In this document: in pieces, positions 26,715 through 37,494 of the stretch
Numbering within the stretch: position 1 is the stretch's first letter
Layout: each line of letters opens with the position of its first letter
Assembly: GCF_003335045.1 (NCBI RefSeq)
Contig: NZ_QOZG01000004.1
Span: forward strand, 124,001 to 188,000
Reading direction: 5' to 3'
Length of the DNA stretch: 64,000 nucleotides
From: Paramesorhizobium salinisoli
GTDB lineage: Bacteria > Pseudomonadota > Alphaproteobacteria > Rhizobiales > Rhizobiaceae
Position numbers and translations under genes: made by a program
Notes under the pieces: generated by a model
What the model was told of the DNA's origin: nothing
What the model saw: the letters and a program-made list of their open reading frames with translations, nothing else
The model's database searches: none

Positions 26715-26724
26715 TTATAGATAA
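26715..26724 (-). promoter_or_regulatory. BioR box of bioY
   Basis: TTATAGATAA (reverse complement TTATCTATAA) is a perfect match to the alphaproteobacterial BioR operator. On the minus strand it overlaps TATAAT, a likely -10, so the repressor would block RNA polymerase directly. Confidence 0.88.
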
Positions 26725-26827
26725 ATTCTGATTCAATCTATTGAGGAATCCACATCCCGCGACAAAAGACAAGTGGAGCTATTCCAAGCGCCACTTTCAC
26801 CCGGTTGGAGCAGGCCTGGAAAAGATG

Positions 26828-27496
26828 TCAGCCGACGATGGCGAAACTGTCGCGCACAGCGCCAGACGCCGTCCTGACCGGCTTCTGGCCGACCCATTGC
26901 ACATGGCGGGCGAGAATGGTGGCGGCCTCGTCTATATCCCCCTGGCGCAGTGCCGCGAGAATGGCGCGATGGTCATGGTCGGTTCTCGTCTCCCATTCCG
27001 AACGCCATGTGCTGAACAGGAAGCGGGCGCTGGCGGCGTGAAGATCATCGATGGCGGCGAGCAGGCGCGGCATGGCGCATGGTGTGATGATCAGACGATG
27101 AAAGCGGCGGTTGGCCGCCTCCCAGGAGCGAACATCTCCGGACTTGTCGCCCGCCTTCGTTGCTTCCTCTGCTTGATCGAGAATGGACCTGGTGAGATGC
27201 GGCGCGGCATGGCGTAGGGCCAGAACCTCCAGTGCCGCGCGCATTTCGGCGATTTCCTTGATTTCGCCGAGATCGAAAGAGGCGACGCGCACGCCGCGGC
27301 GTGGTTCGCTGACCGCGAGCCCCTGGGCTTCGAGACGGCGGAAGGCTTCGCGCACCGGCACATGGCTGGTGGCGAACTCCTCGGCTATATGATCCTGCCG
27401 CAGCTTGGTGCCCGGATCGATTTCTCCGGATATGATCCGCTCCGCCAGAATGCGGCTGATCCGAATTGCGATGGTGTCGTCTTTTTGTTTGGCCAT
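26828..27496 (-). CDS. bioR: GntR-family biotin regulator BioR
   Basis: 222 residues. The N-terminal GntR winged helix has IAIRISRILAERIISGEIDP, RQDHIAEEFATSHVPVREAF and EAQGLAVSEPRRGVRV; the C-terminal FCD domain (EMRAALEVLALRHAAPHLTR and REF-like helices) extends to the end. It is the repressor of biotin genes in alphaproteobacteria, which bind the box TTATCTATAA. It lies next to bioY on the same strand and has its own box, which suggests autoregulation. No ribosome site is visible before ATG 27496, and the -10-like TATAAT ends only three bases away, so the mRNA may be leaderless. Confidence 0.92.
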   Translation of the reverse strand: MAKQKDDTIAIRISRILAERIISGEIDPGTKLRQDHIAEEFATSHVPVREAFRRLEAQGLAVSEPRRGVRVASFDLGEIKEIAEMRAALEVLALRHAAPHLTRSILDQAEEATKAGDKSGDVRSWEAANRRFHRLIITPCAMPRLLAAIDDLHAASARFLFSTWRSEWETRTDHDHRAILAALRQGDIDEAATILARHVQWVGQKPVRTASGAVRDSFAIVG

Positions 27497-27499
27497 TAA

Positions 27500-27509
27500 T
27501 TATAGATAA
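27500..27509 (-). promoter_or_regulatory. BioR box of bioR
   Basis: TTATAGATAA, identical to the box before bioY, located three bases before the bioR ATG. It overlaps a TATAAT -10 motif read in the bioR direction. This supports negative autoregulation. Confidence 0.88.
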
Positions 27510-27564
27510 TTTACGAGGCCCGTGATGTCGAGGCATAGCCTGGCTTGAACACAGGAAACTCGGG

Positions 27565-28461
27565 TCACGTCCCTTCCAGCACGACGACGGTTGGCCGGCG
27601 CGGCAAGGTGGACAGCGATATCTCCAGCGTATTGCCGTCGCGGTAATCGGCGGTGAAGTTCTCGCCCATCAGCGCGATGAAGCCGTCCATCGGCATGGCG
27701 AAGCGGTGCATGGGGAGAACGATGGAGGCCTGCAGCCGCTTCATCACCTCGCTCATGCGCTCCTGGCTCATCGTTAGGCCGCCATCGACCGGCACCATGA
27801 CGATATCCAGGCGCCCGATCGCGGCAAAATGCTGCGGCGTCAGCAGATGATGGAGATGGCCGAGATGTCCGATGCAGAGATTGGCCGTCTCGAAAATGAA
27901 GATGGAGTTGCCGTCCTTCTCCATGCCGGCGCCGGAGCGGATGTCGGTCGTGACGTTGCGGATATAGGCATCCCCGACGGTCAGGGCATGTCTGGCCGGG
28001 CCGCCCTCAGGGTTCCAGCCGCGCAACACATGTTTGATGGCCGGATCGGGGTGGCTCGTATTATGCGAGGAATGGGCCTTGTTCATGGTTACTACATCAG
28101 GCGCAGGGCCTTCGCCTGCCCAGCCCGCATAGTCGGTGGCGATCCTCACCCCTTCAGGCGTCTCGATCAGATAGGTGGAATGGGTGACATAGGTGATGCG
28201 AACCACGCCGGCTTGTGCCGCAGCCTTGAGGGGTCTTGCCGCAGCGACCGGAGGATCGAAACGGGCATAGACGGCGCCGGGCAGCGACTGCGCCATGGCG
28301 AGGCACTGGCTTGGCGCCCGATCGCTCTCCGTCTCAAGGGACTGGGCCTGGGCGCCTGGCGAGGTGACGAGCGCCATGGCCAATAGAGCCGGTCTCCATT
28401 TTTCCAGGAGCTGCACCAGAACGACATTCAAGGTATTCAGGGCATTCAGCATTGCGGTCAC
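27565..28461 (-). CDS. MBL-fold metallo-hydrolase, secreted
   Basis: 298 residues. There is a probable signal sequence (LLEKWRPALLAMALVTSPGAQAQ near residues 18-40), so the protein should be periplasmic. The metallo-beta-lactamase-like core has VRITYVTHSTYLIETPEGVR, then VVTMNKAHSSHNTSHPDPAI in place of the usual HxHxDH, and LCIGHLGHLHHLLTPQHFAA plus IVLPMHRFAMPMDG near the end. The pattern is UlaG-like but the metal motif is HSSHNTSH, so metal content and activity may differ. The reaction is unknown. Confidence 0.8.
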   Translation of the reverse strand: MTAMLNALNTLNVVLVQLLEKWRPALLAMALVTSPGAQAQSLETESDRAPSQCLAMAQSLPGAVYARFDPPVAAARPLKAAAQAGVVRITYVTHSTYLIETPEGVRIATDYAGWAGEGPAPDVVTMNKAHSSHNTSHPDPAIKHVLRGWNPEGGPARHALTVGDAYIRNVTTDIRSGAGMEKDGNSIFIFETANLCIGHLGHLHHLLTPQHFAAIGRLDIVMVPVDGGLTMSQERMSEVMKRLQASIVLPMHRFAMPMDGFIALMGENFTADYRDGNTLEISLSTLPRRPTVVVLEGT

Positions 28462-28723
28462 TCCATCAAGCGGGGAGCCGATATGGATGCGGCGGCATTC
28501 TGCAGCGGTGGGAGCGTAGGGTCAGGACCGGTTCCTGCGCAAGTCACAGTTGGCTGACCCGCCGTATTTTTTTCCGGCGTTCACGGAGCTGCGGATCGCT
28601 TGCTCTGGACGCGGGCGCCCGTTTTCCTTATAAGGCCGCCATTCCGCACGGTTTGCACAATGGCGCGAGACGGCGCGCCTCCCGCGCAAATCCGTGCTGC
28701 CAATCGAACCTGACAGGGGTGCC

Positions 28724-29473
28724 ATGGCTGGCCATTCACAGTTTAAAAACATCATGCACCGCAAGGGCCGGCAAGATGCCGTGCGGTCGAAAATCTTTTC
28801 CAAGCTCGGCCGAGAGATCACGGTTGCCGCCAAGCAGGGTTTGCCCGACCCGGCGATGAACCCGCGGCTGCGTCTGGCGATCCAGAACGCCAAGGCACAG
28901 TCCATGCCCAAGGACAATATCGAACGCGCCATCAAGAAGGCCGCGGGCGGCGATGCCGAGAATTATGACGAGGTGCGCTATGAGGGGCGCGGCCCCGGCG
29001 GTGTATCCGTTATTGTCGAGGCGCTGACGGACAATCGCAACCGCACCGCTTCCAACGTGCGCGCTGCCTTTACCAAGGCCGGCGGCGCGATGGGCGAGAC
29101 AGGCTCGGTTTCATTCATGTTCGATCGGGTGGGCGAGATCGTCTATCAGGCCAAAGTTGGCGATGCCGACAAGGTGATGGAAGCGGCCATCGAAGCCGGC
29201 GCCGACGATGTGCAGTCGGATGAAGACGGACATGTGATCATCTGCGCCTTCGAGAATATCGGCGAGGTATCGAAAGCGCTCGAAGCGGCGCTGGGCGAGG
29301 CTGAATCGATCAAGACGATCTGGAAACCGCAGACCAACACGGAACTGGACGAGGACAAGGCCCGCTCTCTTCTCAAGCTTCTCAATGTGCTCGAAGACGA
29401 TGACGACGTGCAGAACGTCTATACAAACTTCGAAGTCAGCGACGAAGTGATGGAAAAATTGAGCGCGGCGTAA
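28724..29473 (+). CDS. YebC/PmpR family DNA-binding regulator
   Basis: 249 residues, the standard length. It begins [20 protein letters not shown] (the YebC/TACO1 N terminus), followed by [40 protein letters not shown] and [17 protein letters not shown]. It is now thought to help ribosomes through difficult stretches, in addition to reported DNA binding. In many bacteria the gene lies next to ruvC; here ruvC is 14 kb away. Confidence 0.94.
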   Translation: MAGHSQFKNIMHRKGRQDAVRSKIFSKLGREITVAAKQGLPDPAMNPRLRLAIQNAKAQSMPKDNIERAIKKAAGGDAENYDEVRYEGRGPGGVSVIVEALTDNRNRTASNVRAAFTKAGGAMGETGSVSFMFDRVGEIVYQAKVGDADKVMEAAIEAGADDVQSDEDGHVIICAFENIGEVSKALEAALGEAESIKTIWKPQTNTELDEDKARSLLKLLNVLEDDDDVQNVYTNFEVSDEVMEKLSAA

Positions 29474-29497
29474 GTCGGTCAGATATCATTTCGAATG

Positions 29498-29538
29498 GAA
29501 AATCCCCGGAGCCTGCGGTTTCCGGGGATTTTCTTTTG
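29498..29538 (+). terminator. Intrinsic terminator after yebC
   Basis: Perfect 13-base stem GAAAATCCCCGGA / TCCGGGGATTTTC with a ten-base loop followed by TTTTG, 25 bases after the stop. It may also act on the convergent rpmE transcript, because the other strand has a T-run too. Confidence 0.9.
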
Positions 29539-29600
29539 TGCAATCGCAACAAAAAACCCCGCCGAAGCAGGGTTTTCGATATTCGTCGCTGAAATCCGGC

Positions 29601-29822
29601 TTAGATGCCGAGATTGCCGAAGCGGTTCTTGAACTTGGAGACGCGACCACCGCGATCAACGAGATGCTGCGAACCACCGGTCCAGGCCGGATGGGTGGTC
29701 GGGTCGATGTCGAGGTTCATCGTGTCGCCTTCTTTGCCCCAGGTCGAACGGGTCGTATACTGGGTGCCATCGGTCATCACGACGGTGATGGTGTGGTAAT
29801 CGGGATGGATATTGGCTTTCAT
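29601..29822 (-). CDS. rpmE: 50S ribosomal protein L31
   Basis: 73 residues, beginning [20 protein letters not shown] and ending [11 protein letters not shown]. It binds the large ribosomal subunit near the intersubunit bridge. There are no cysteines, so this is a zinc-free form; it has an insert typical of alphaproteobacterial L31 ([20 protein letters not shown]). It is transcribed divergently from the ABC exporter with 172 bases between. Confidence 0.96.
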   Translation of the reverse strand: MKANIHPDYHTITVVMTDGTQYTTRSTWGKEGDTMNLDIDPTTHPAWTGGSQHLVDRGGRVSKFKNRFGNLGI

Positions 29823-29994
29823 CGGTCACATTCCTGAAGGATTCTGGCGAGAACCACGTCCGACGCGCATCGAAACTGCGGCACTTCCGCCCACTGGCAA
29901 ACATGAAGCCGCAGACCAAAGGCTACGGCTTCCAAAAGCGTTGGCGAGCCTATACATCAGCCAAACGGCAATAACAAGGGCATTCCCAGAAACG

Positions 29995-31827
<1,833 letters not shown>

Positions 31828-31870
31828 GAATGAGTGAATAGTGAAGCTTCTATCTCGCTACTCACTCGTT

Positions 31871-33529
31871 TCATGTATTCCCAGCCGCGGCGCGGCCTGC
31901 CGAGCGGCCTGAGAAGATGCAGCCGCCGAGGAATGTGCCTTCCAGCGCATTATAGCCGTGATAGCCGCCACCACCGAAGCCTGCGGCCTCACCCGCCGCA
32001 TAAAGGCCGGGCACCGGTTCGCCGGAACTGTCCAGCACCTGGGATTGCAGGTTGGTGTGCAGGCCGCCAAGGGTCTTGCGCGTCAATATATGTAAGCGGA
32101 CGGCAATCAGGGGGCCTGCCTCGGGGTCAAGGACGCGATGCGGCTTTGCCGTGCGAACCAGCCTGTCGCCGATATAGTTGCGCGTGCCGCGCAATGCGAT
32201 CACCTGCGCGTCCTTGGAGTATTTGTTGCCGATCTCGCGGTCCCGCGCTTCGATCTGTGTGCGCAGATGATCGAGGTCGATCCGCTTTTCGCCGGTCAGC
32301 GCGTTCATCCCCTCGACCAGTTCGGCCAAGGTCTTGCGCACGATGAAATCCTCGCCATGCTGCTTGAACGCCTCGACCGGGGGCGGTGCGCCCTTGGCGA
32401 GCCTGCTCCTGATGAGCAGTCTCCAGTCCTTACCCGTCAGGTCCGGGTTCTGTTCCGAGCCGGAGAGGGCGAATTCCTTTTCGATGATCTTCTGGGTCAG
32501 GACGAACCAGGAATAATCATGGCCGGTGGAAAGAATATGCTTCAAGGTGGCGAGCGTGTCGAAGCCCGGCAGGCAAGGGGCGGGCAGGCGGTTGCCGGTG
32601 GCGTCGAACCAGAGGGAAGAAGGGCCGGGCAGGATGCGGATGCCGTGATTTGTCCAGATTGGCGCCCAGTTCTTCAGACCCTCGGTATAATGCCACATGC
32701 GGTCCGTGTTGATCGTCGCGCCGCCCGCTGCCACCGTGATGCCGATCATCCGGCCATCGACATGGTCGGGAACGCCGGCGATCATATGGGCAGGCGGCTC
32801 GCCCAGCCGGTCGCGCGGCCAGTTCCTGCGTACCAGATCGAAATTGCCGCCAATGCCGCCCGAGGTGACAATCACCGCGCCTGCCGACAATTCGAACCCG
32901 CCTGCGATCTTGCGGCTCGATTTTTCTCCGCGAGCGACGGCGGAGGACTCGAGGATTTCACCCGCGACGCCGGTGACGATACCGTTCGTCTTGAGAATCG
33001 TGCTGACGCGGTGGCGGAACTTGAGGGTGACGCGGCCCTTGGCGACGGCCTCAAGCACGAGACGTTCGAAGGGTGCGAGAACGCCGGGGCCGGTGCCCCA
33101 GGTGATATGGAAGCGCGGCACGGAATTGCCGTGTCCGGTGGCGAGTCCGCCGCCGCGCTCGGCCCAGCCGACGACAGGGAACCAGCGCATGCCTAACGAA
33201 TGAAGCCATGCGCGCTTTTCGCCCGCGGCAAACTGTAGATAGGCTTCTGCCCATTGCTTCGGCCAATGGTCTTCAAGTCGGTCGAAGCCGGCGGAACCGA
33301 ACCAGTCCTGCCGGGCGAGCTGGAAACTATCCTTGATGCCGAGGCGTCGCTGCTCTGGCGTATCGATCAGGAAAAGGCCGCCGAGCGACCAGAAGGCCTG
33401 CCCGCCGATGCTGTTTTCGCCCTCCTGCTCGACGATGATGATGCGTTTGCCAGCGGCCACCAGTTCCGCTGCGGCGACGAGCCCTGTCAGGCCGGCGCCG
33501 ACGATGATGACATCCGCATCGGCTTTCAT
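31871..33529 (-). CDS. FAD-binding dehydrogenase (fumarate reductase/ketosteroid dehydrogenase superfamily)
   Basis: 552 residues. The N terminus is ADVIIVGAGLTGLVAAAELV (FAD fold GxGxxG) followed by the acid IIIVEQEGENSIGGQAFWSL. GAVIVTSGGIGGNFDLVRRN is the second FAD contact and GLYAAGEAAGFGGGGYHGYN the C-terminal flavin region. It resembles the COG3573 family of predicted oxidoreductases. Substrate not known; a ketosteroid role should not be assumed. GAGGAGGGGGA precedes the ATG. It lies 39 bases downstream of the MotB-like gene on the same strand. Confidence 0.88.
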   Translation of the reverse strand: MKADADVIIVGAGLTGLVAAAELVAAGKRIIIVEQEGENSIGGQAFWSLGGLFLIDTPEQRRLGIKDSFQLARQDWFGSAGFDRLEDHWPKQWAEAYLQFAAGEKRAWLHSLGMRWFPVVGWAERGGGLATGHGNSVPRFHITWGTGPGVLAPFERLVLEAVAKGRVTLKFRHRVSTILKTNGIVTGVAGEILESSAVARGEKSSRKIAGGFELSAGAVIVTSGGIGGNFDLVRRNWPRDRLGEPPAHMIAGVPDHVDGRMIGITVAAGGATINTDRMWHYTEGLKNWAPIWTNHGIRILPGPSSLWFDATGNRLPAPCLPGFDTLATLKHILSTGHDYSWFVLTQKIIEKEFALSGSEQNPDLTGKDWRLLIRSRLAKGAPPPVEAFKQHGEDFIVRKTLAELVEGMNALTGEKRIDLDHLRTQIEARDREIGNKYSKDAQVIALRGTRNYIGDRLVRTAKPHRVLDPEAGPLIAVRLHILTRKTLGGLHTNLQSQVLDSSGEPVPGLYAAGEAAGFGGGGYHGYNALEGTFLGGCIFSGRSAGRAAAGNT

Positions 33530-33568
33530 TCCCCCTCCTCTCCTGCTCTTCCCCAAGAGCGTTACCTT

Positions 33569-34600
33569 CTATCGCTCCGTCAGCTTCAGCTCGATACGGC
33601 GGTTGCGGCTTCTGGCTTCGGGCGTGTCGGCCGGGTCGAGGGGCTGATATTCGCCGAAGCCGGCGGCCACCAGGCGATTGGCTGGAACACCGTTGGCGAT
33701 CAGGAATTTCACCACCGCGGTGGCGCGCGCCGACGACAGTTCCCAATTGTCACGGAAGCGTCCCGTGCCGGCGAGCGGGACGTTGTCGGTATGACCATCG
33801 ACGCGCAGGACCCAGTTTATGTCATCGGGAATTTCCCTGGTCAGCTGGATGATGGCGTCGGCGAGCTTCTTCATTTCATCCTGCCCGGCAGGGTTGATAT
33901 CCGCTGATCCGGTGGGAAACAGCACCTCGGACTGGAAGACGAAGCGGTCGCCGACGATGCGGATGTTCTCGCGGTCGGAGAGGATCTCGCGCAGGCGCCC
34001 GAAGAAGTCGGAGCGATAGCGGTTGAGTTCCTGGACGCGCTGGGCGAGCGCCACGTTCAATCGCCTGCCAAGATCGGCGATCTTGGTATTGGATTCGCGG
34101 TCGCGCGTTTCGGAGGCGTTGAGTGCTTCTTCGAGCGCTCCGATCTGGCGGCGCAACGCGCTGATCTGCTGGTTGAGCAGTTCGACCTGCGACAGCGCCC
34201 GGGCGCTGACCTGTTTCTCCGCTTCAAGATTGCTCGAAAGCTCGCCGATGCGGCCAGCGGCTGCGGCTCCTGCGCCGGCTCCCGCGCTCAGAAGTGTCTG
34301 GAGGCGCGAGCGCTCGCTCTCCGCCTGCGCCAGCGAAGCCTGTAGGTCGGCGACGGAATCCTGCAGGTCCTGCTTGTTGCTACGCTCCAGGGAGAGGAGC
34401 TGTGTCAATTCGTTGATCTGGCTGTTGAGCCGGTTCAGCACCGTATCCTTGCTGGTCACCTCCTGGCTCAGGAGAAACTGCGCCAGGACGAAGACCGACA
34501 GCAGGAACATGATGGCCAGCAGCAGCGTCGACAGCGCATCGACGAAGCCCGGCCAATAGTCGATCGTGCGGTTCTGGCGACGGCTGCGGGCGAGCGCCAT
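33569..34600 (-). CDS. MotB/OmpA-like peptidoglycan-binding protein
   Basis: 343 residues. One transmembrane helix near residues 18-45 (WPGFVDALSTLLLAIMFLLS) is followed by a long coiled coil (residues about 50-190, many Q, E, R and L) and a C-terminal OmpA-like domain (about 200-340) with LRVDGHTDNVPLAGTGRF, NWELSSARATAVVKFLIANG and RNRRIELKLTER. The aspartate in the first helix (FVD) is the position expected for proton passage in MotB-type stators. It starts two bases after the MotA-like stop. See the linked finding: it lacks flagellar neighbours. Confidence 0.88.
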   Translation of the reverse strand: MALARSRRQNRTIDYWPGFVDALSTLLLAIMFLLSVFVLAQFLLSQEVTSKDTVLNRLNSQINELTQLLSLERSNKQDLQDSVADLQASLAQAESERSRLQTLLSAGAGAGAAAAGRIGELSSNLEAEKQVSARALSQVELLNQQISALRRQIGALEEALNASETRDRESNTKIADLGRRLNVALAQRVQELNRYRSDFFGRLREILSDRENIRIVGDRFVFQSEVLFPTGSADINPAGQDEMKKLADAIIQLTREIPDDINWVLRVDGHTDNVPLAGTGRFRDNWELSSARATAVVKFLIANGVPANRLVAAGFGEYQPLDPADTPEARSRNRRIELKLTER

Positions 34601-34602
34601 GC

Positions 34603-35640
34603 TTATTTCACCTCGCGATGCTGTTGCTGCTTGGCGATGGCGTTGCCGAGCTTGTCGAGCGTGGTGCGGATCGCCTTTTGCTCCTCAGCCTGCTTTTCCA
34701 CCCAGTCGCGCATCAATTGCTGTTCGTTGCGCATGTTCTTCACCAGTCCCTGGATGCCCTCGGCGAGATTAGCCAAGGCCGCGGTGGTGCGCTGGCCGGG
34801 AGCGCCGGCGTCCTGCATGGACTGCAGGCGTTCAGCAAGAATGCGGATTTCCTCCGTCGAACCGGCTGCGGCTTCCGGAGAGATCAGGTCGGAGCCTAGA
34901 TCGGTGACCGAGGAGAGCCAGTTTTCCAGCTCCGTATAGAAGCGGTTCTGGGCACGGCCCGCCTGCAGGTCAAGAAAACCGAGAATGAGTGATCCGGAAA
35001 GGCCGAAAAGCGATGAGGAAAACGCCGTGCCCATACCGTTCAACGGCGCTTGCAGCCCCGTCTTCAATGTATCGAGCATATCGTTGGCGTCTCCCCCCTT
35101 TGGATCGAGAGACTGGATGGTCTGGCTGATCGAGCCGATGGTTTCGAGGAGGCCCCAGAAGGTGCCGAGCAGGCCGAGAAAGACCAAAAGCCCGATCAGA
35201 TAGCGCGATATGTCGCGGCTTTCATCGAGGCGGGTGGCGATGGAATCGAGAATCGAGCGCATCGACGTCGTGGAGAGCGCCATGGACTGGCGCCGGCCGA
35301 TCAGCGCGCGCATGGGCGCCAGCAGGACCGGTTGCCGACTGCTTTTCTCCCCTAAGCCGCCGCGAAACGAATTGACCCAGCGTATTTCCGGAAAAAGCCG
35401 CAGCACCTGGCCGAAAGCCAGCAGAATGCCGACTGTGAGGACGCCGAGGATGAGCCCGTTCAACCCGGGATTGGTGAAGAAAAAGACCTGTACCTGGCGA
35501 AAAAGAATGGCTACGAGAAAGGCCACGATGATCAGGAAGATCACCATCGACAGGACGACGATGCGAGGGCTTGAAAGCCTGTAGGGATCGAAATCGTCGC
35601 CGATGTCCAGATCCGTCCTCGATACTTTCGATCTCGCCAT
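34603..35640 (-). CDS. MotA/ExbB-like membrane protein
   Basis: 345 residues. Hydrophobic segments are at about 27-50 (VVLSMVIFLIIVAFLVAILF), 60-80 (GLNGLILGVLTVGILLAFGQ), 148-170 (YLIGLLVFLGLLGTFWGLLE) and 200-225 (FSSSLFGLSGSLILGFLDLQ). The last two carry the MotA/TolQ/ExbB signature (LLGTFWGLLETIGSI and MGTAFSSSLFGLSGSLI). The C terminus is a charged coiled coil. With the next gene it forms a stator-like pair. A strong GGGAGTGGGAA ribosome site precedes the start. Confidence 0.88.
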   Translation of the reverse strand: MARSKVSRTDLDIGDDFDPYRLSSPRIVVLSMVIFLIIVAFLVAILFRQVQVFFFTNPGLNGLILGVLTVGILLAFGQVLRLFPEIRWVNSFRGGLGEKSSRQPVLLAPMRALIGRRQSMALSTTSMRSILDSIATRLDESRDISRYLIGLLVFLGLLGTFWGLLETIGSISQTIQSLDPKGGDANDMLDTLKTGLQAPLNGMGTAFSSSLFGLSGSLILGFLDLQAGRAQNRFYTELENWLSSVTDLGSDLISPEAAAGSTEEIRILAERLQSMQDAGAPGQRTTAALANLAEGIQGLVKNMRNEQQLMRDWVEKQAEEQKAIRTTLDKLGNAIAKQQQHREVK

Positions 35641-35808
35641 AAATTCCCACTCCCGGCTAAATCCCGCCCGCCTGTTCATCAGGCAATGCCATGGGACAAC
35701 CCCACTGGATGCGGAGCCTAACCGAAATTGCGGCGAAAATGAAAGGACGAAACGGAGGCTTTTCCCCGATCGTCTGTATATCTTCGGCTGGCGCTCTTGC
35801 GGAGCGTC

Positions 35809-36609
35809 TTATGCGGGCTTGATGGGTTTCTTCAGGATTTTTAGCAGGGCCGAATGAATGGACTCATTTCCGGCAACGATGGATTTGGTGTCGAACATCT
35901 CCTGGCCGCCGTTCTTGTCGGAGAGAAAGCCGCCCGCCTCGCGGATGAGGATGATGCCCGCGCCCATATCCCAGGGATGGAGCGCCTCTTCCCAGAAGCC
36001 GTCAAAACGTCCGGCGGCGACATAAGCCAGATCGAGCGCGGCGGCGCCGAGGCGGCGGATACCCGCCGTCTCGCCCATGACATTGCGCAGTTCGAGCAGA
36101 TAATTGCCATGGTGACCGCGGCCGAGATGCGGCACGCCAGTGCCGATGATCGCGTCCGGCAGCTTGCTGCGGGCAGCAACGCGCAGCCGACGGTCGTTTA
36201 GGAAGGCGCCGCCACCGCGTTCGGCGGTGTAAAGCTCGTCCATGGCGGGGTTGTAGATGACGCCGGCGACGATCTGGCCCTGGCGCTCCAGTGCGATGGA
36301 GACGGCAAAGATGGGAATGCCGTGCAGGAAGTTGGTCGTGCCGTCGAGCGGATCGACCAGCCAGCGGTGCTGACCGTCACGGCCTTCGATGATCCCTGCT
36401 TCCTCCATCAGGAAGCCGTAGTCGGGGCGTGCCCGGCTCAGTTCCGTATGAACAATATCTTCGGCGCGCTTGTCGGCCTGAGTGACATAATCACCGGGCC
36501 CTTTCAAGGAGACCTGAAGGTTCTGAACCTCGCCGAAATCGCGCGCGAGCGAACGCCCGGCCTTCATCGCGGCCTGGACCATGACATTGAGTATCGCCGA
36601 ACGCGCCAT
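35809..36609 (-). CDS. suhB: Inositol monophosphatase family protein
   Basis: 266 residues. It has the magnesium-dependent phosphatase motifs DPLDGTTNFLHGIPIFAVSI and HPWDMGAGIILIREAGG, with the early glutamate in GFLMEEAGIIEG. It hydrolyses inositol monophosphates and related sugars; in several bacteria SuhB also takes part in rRNA antitermination. It sits downstream of efp. Start MARSAILNVMVQAAMKAGRS is the usual N terminus. Confidence 0.92.
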   Translation of the reverse strand: MARSAILNVMVQAAMKAGRSLARDFGEVQNLQVSLKGPGDYVTQADKRAEDIVHTELSRARPDYGFLMEEAGIIEGRDGQHRWLVDPLDGTTNFLHGIPIFAVSIALERQGQIVAGVIYNPAMDELYTAERGGGAFLNDRRLRVAARSKLPDAIIGTGVPHLGRGHHGNYLLELRNVMGETAGIRRLGAAALDLAYVAAGRFDGFWEEALHPWDMGAGIILIREAGGFLSDKNGGQEMFDTKSIVAGNESIHSALLKILKKPIKPA

Positions 36610-36642
36610 TACGCTTCAGTCCTTTATATTATTTTGTTTTGC

Positions 36643-36686
36643 CGCACGATCTCATCCAAAAAGTCTGCAACTTTTCGGGGTCACGC
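36643..36686. repeat. Degenerate palindromic intergenic repeat (Hyphomicrobiales type)
   Basis: GCACGATCTCATCC ... CTTTTCGGGGTCACGC resembles the common intergenic palindrome of Brucella and relatives (GCATGATC ... TTTTCGGGATCATGC). It touches the efp stop codon and may act as the 3' end of that transcript. Recognition is from memory of the consensus. Confidence 0.5.
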
Positions 36687-37250
36687 TTAGTCGGCGCGGC
36701 GAACATAGGTCAGTTCATTCGTATCGACGATCACGCGCTCGCCCGATCCGATGAAGGGAGGAACGAGAATGCGGATGCCGTTTTCAAGGATGGCGGGCTT
36801 GTAGGAGGAAGCCGCCGTCTGGCCCTTGACGACCGGATCAGCCTCGGTGATCGTCAGCGTCACATAGTCGGGCAATGAAATACCGATGGGCTTTTCCTCG
36901 TAGAGTTCGACCGTCACGAGCATGTTGTCCTGCAGGAACGCGGCGCGGTCGCCGACGAATTCCTTCTGGAGCTCCAACTGCTCATAGGTTTCTGAATCCA
37001 TGAAGATCAGTGCTTCGCCCTGCTCGTAGAGAAAGGTGAAGTCCTTTTGCTCGAGGCGAACCTTCTCAACCGTCTCGGCAGCGCGGAAGCGTTCATTGAG
37101 CTTGGTGCCGTCGATGAGGTTCTTCAACTCGACCTGATTATACGCGCCGCCCTTGCCGGGCTTCACCGCGTTGGTCTTCACCGCGGCCCAAAGACCGCCA
37201 TTGTGCTCGATGACATTACCGGGGCGGATTTCGTTACCATTGATCTTCAT
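36687..37250 (-). CDS. efp: Translation elongation factor P
   Basis: 187 residues. It rescues ribosomes stalled at proline runs. The N terminus [20 protein letters not shown] is followed by [20 protein letters not shown], whose lysine in PGKGG is the modified tip residue, and then the two OB-fold domains ([38 protein letters not shown]). The first ATG (MKINGNE) is chosen; an open frame extends further upstream but is not conserved. It is transcribed toward suhB. Confidence 0.96.
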   Translation of the reverse strand: MKINGNEIRPGNVIEHNGGLWAAVKTNAVKPGKGGAYNQVELKNLIDGTKLNERFRAAETVEKVRLEQKDFTFLYEQGEALIFMDSETYEQLELQKEFVGDRAAFLQDNMLVTVELYEEKPIGISLPDYVTLTITEADPVVKGQTAASSYKPAILENGIRILVPPFIGSGERVIVDTNELTYVRRAD

Positions 37251-37494
37251 GGGGTTATTCCGGATCTGATCTGAAAAAGGGCGCGGTGGTGCCGAAGACG
37301 GCATGAGCCGCAGCAATCGGGTTCCCAAGACCATAAAACGAGGATTTACGCAAGAGATAGGGGCAAATTGACCTGATGCAACCGCAATATGGTCTCGAAG
37401 CGACGCCTGTTAGACAAGATCTGGGGGACTGCTCCAACTCTTTCTATTACACAGATATGGACGGAAAAACCGCTGTGTATGTTCTGGGCTTGCC

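Noticed and set aside
32138-33196. A 352-codon frame opposite the FAD dehydrogenase
   Set aside because: It lies antisense to a clear gene, with arginine- and alanine-rich translation and no motif.
33569-35640. Zorya-type phage defence system
   Set aside because: The pair has MotA- and MotB-like parts, but there are no zorC, zorD or zorE-like genes on either side, and the neighbours are housekeeping genes. It is kept only as an orphan stator finding.
37251-37494. An additional small gene or riboswitch between efp and the Sel1 gene
   Set aside because: Short frames here lack ribosome sites. An ACACAG/CTGTGT hairpin at about 37449-37478 is probably a transcript end.
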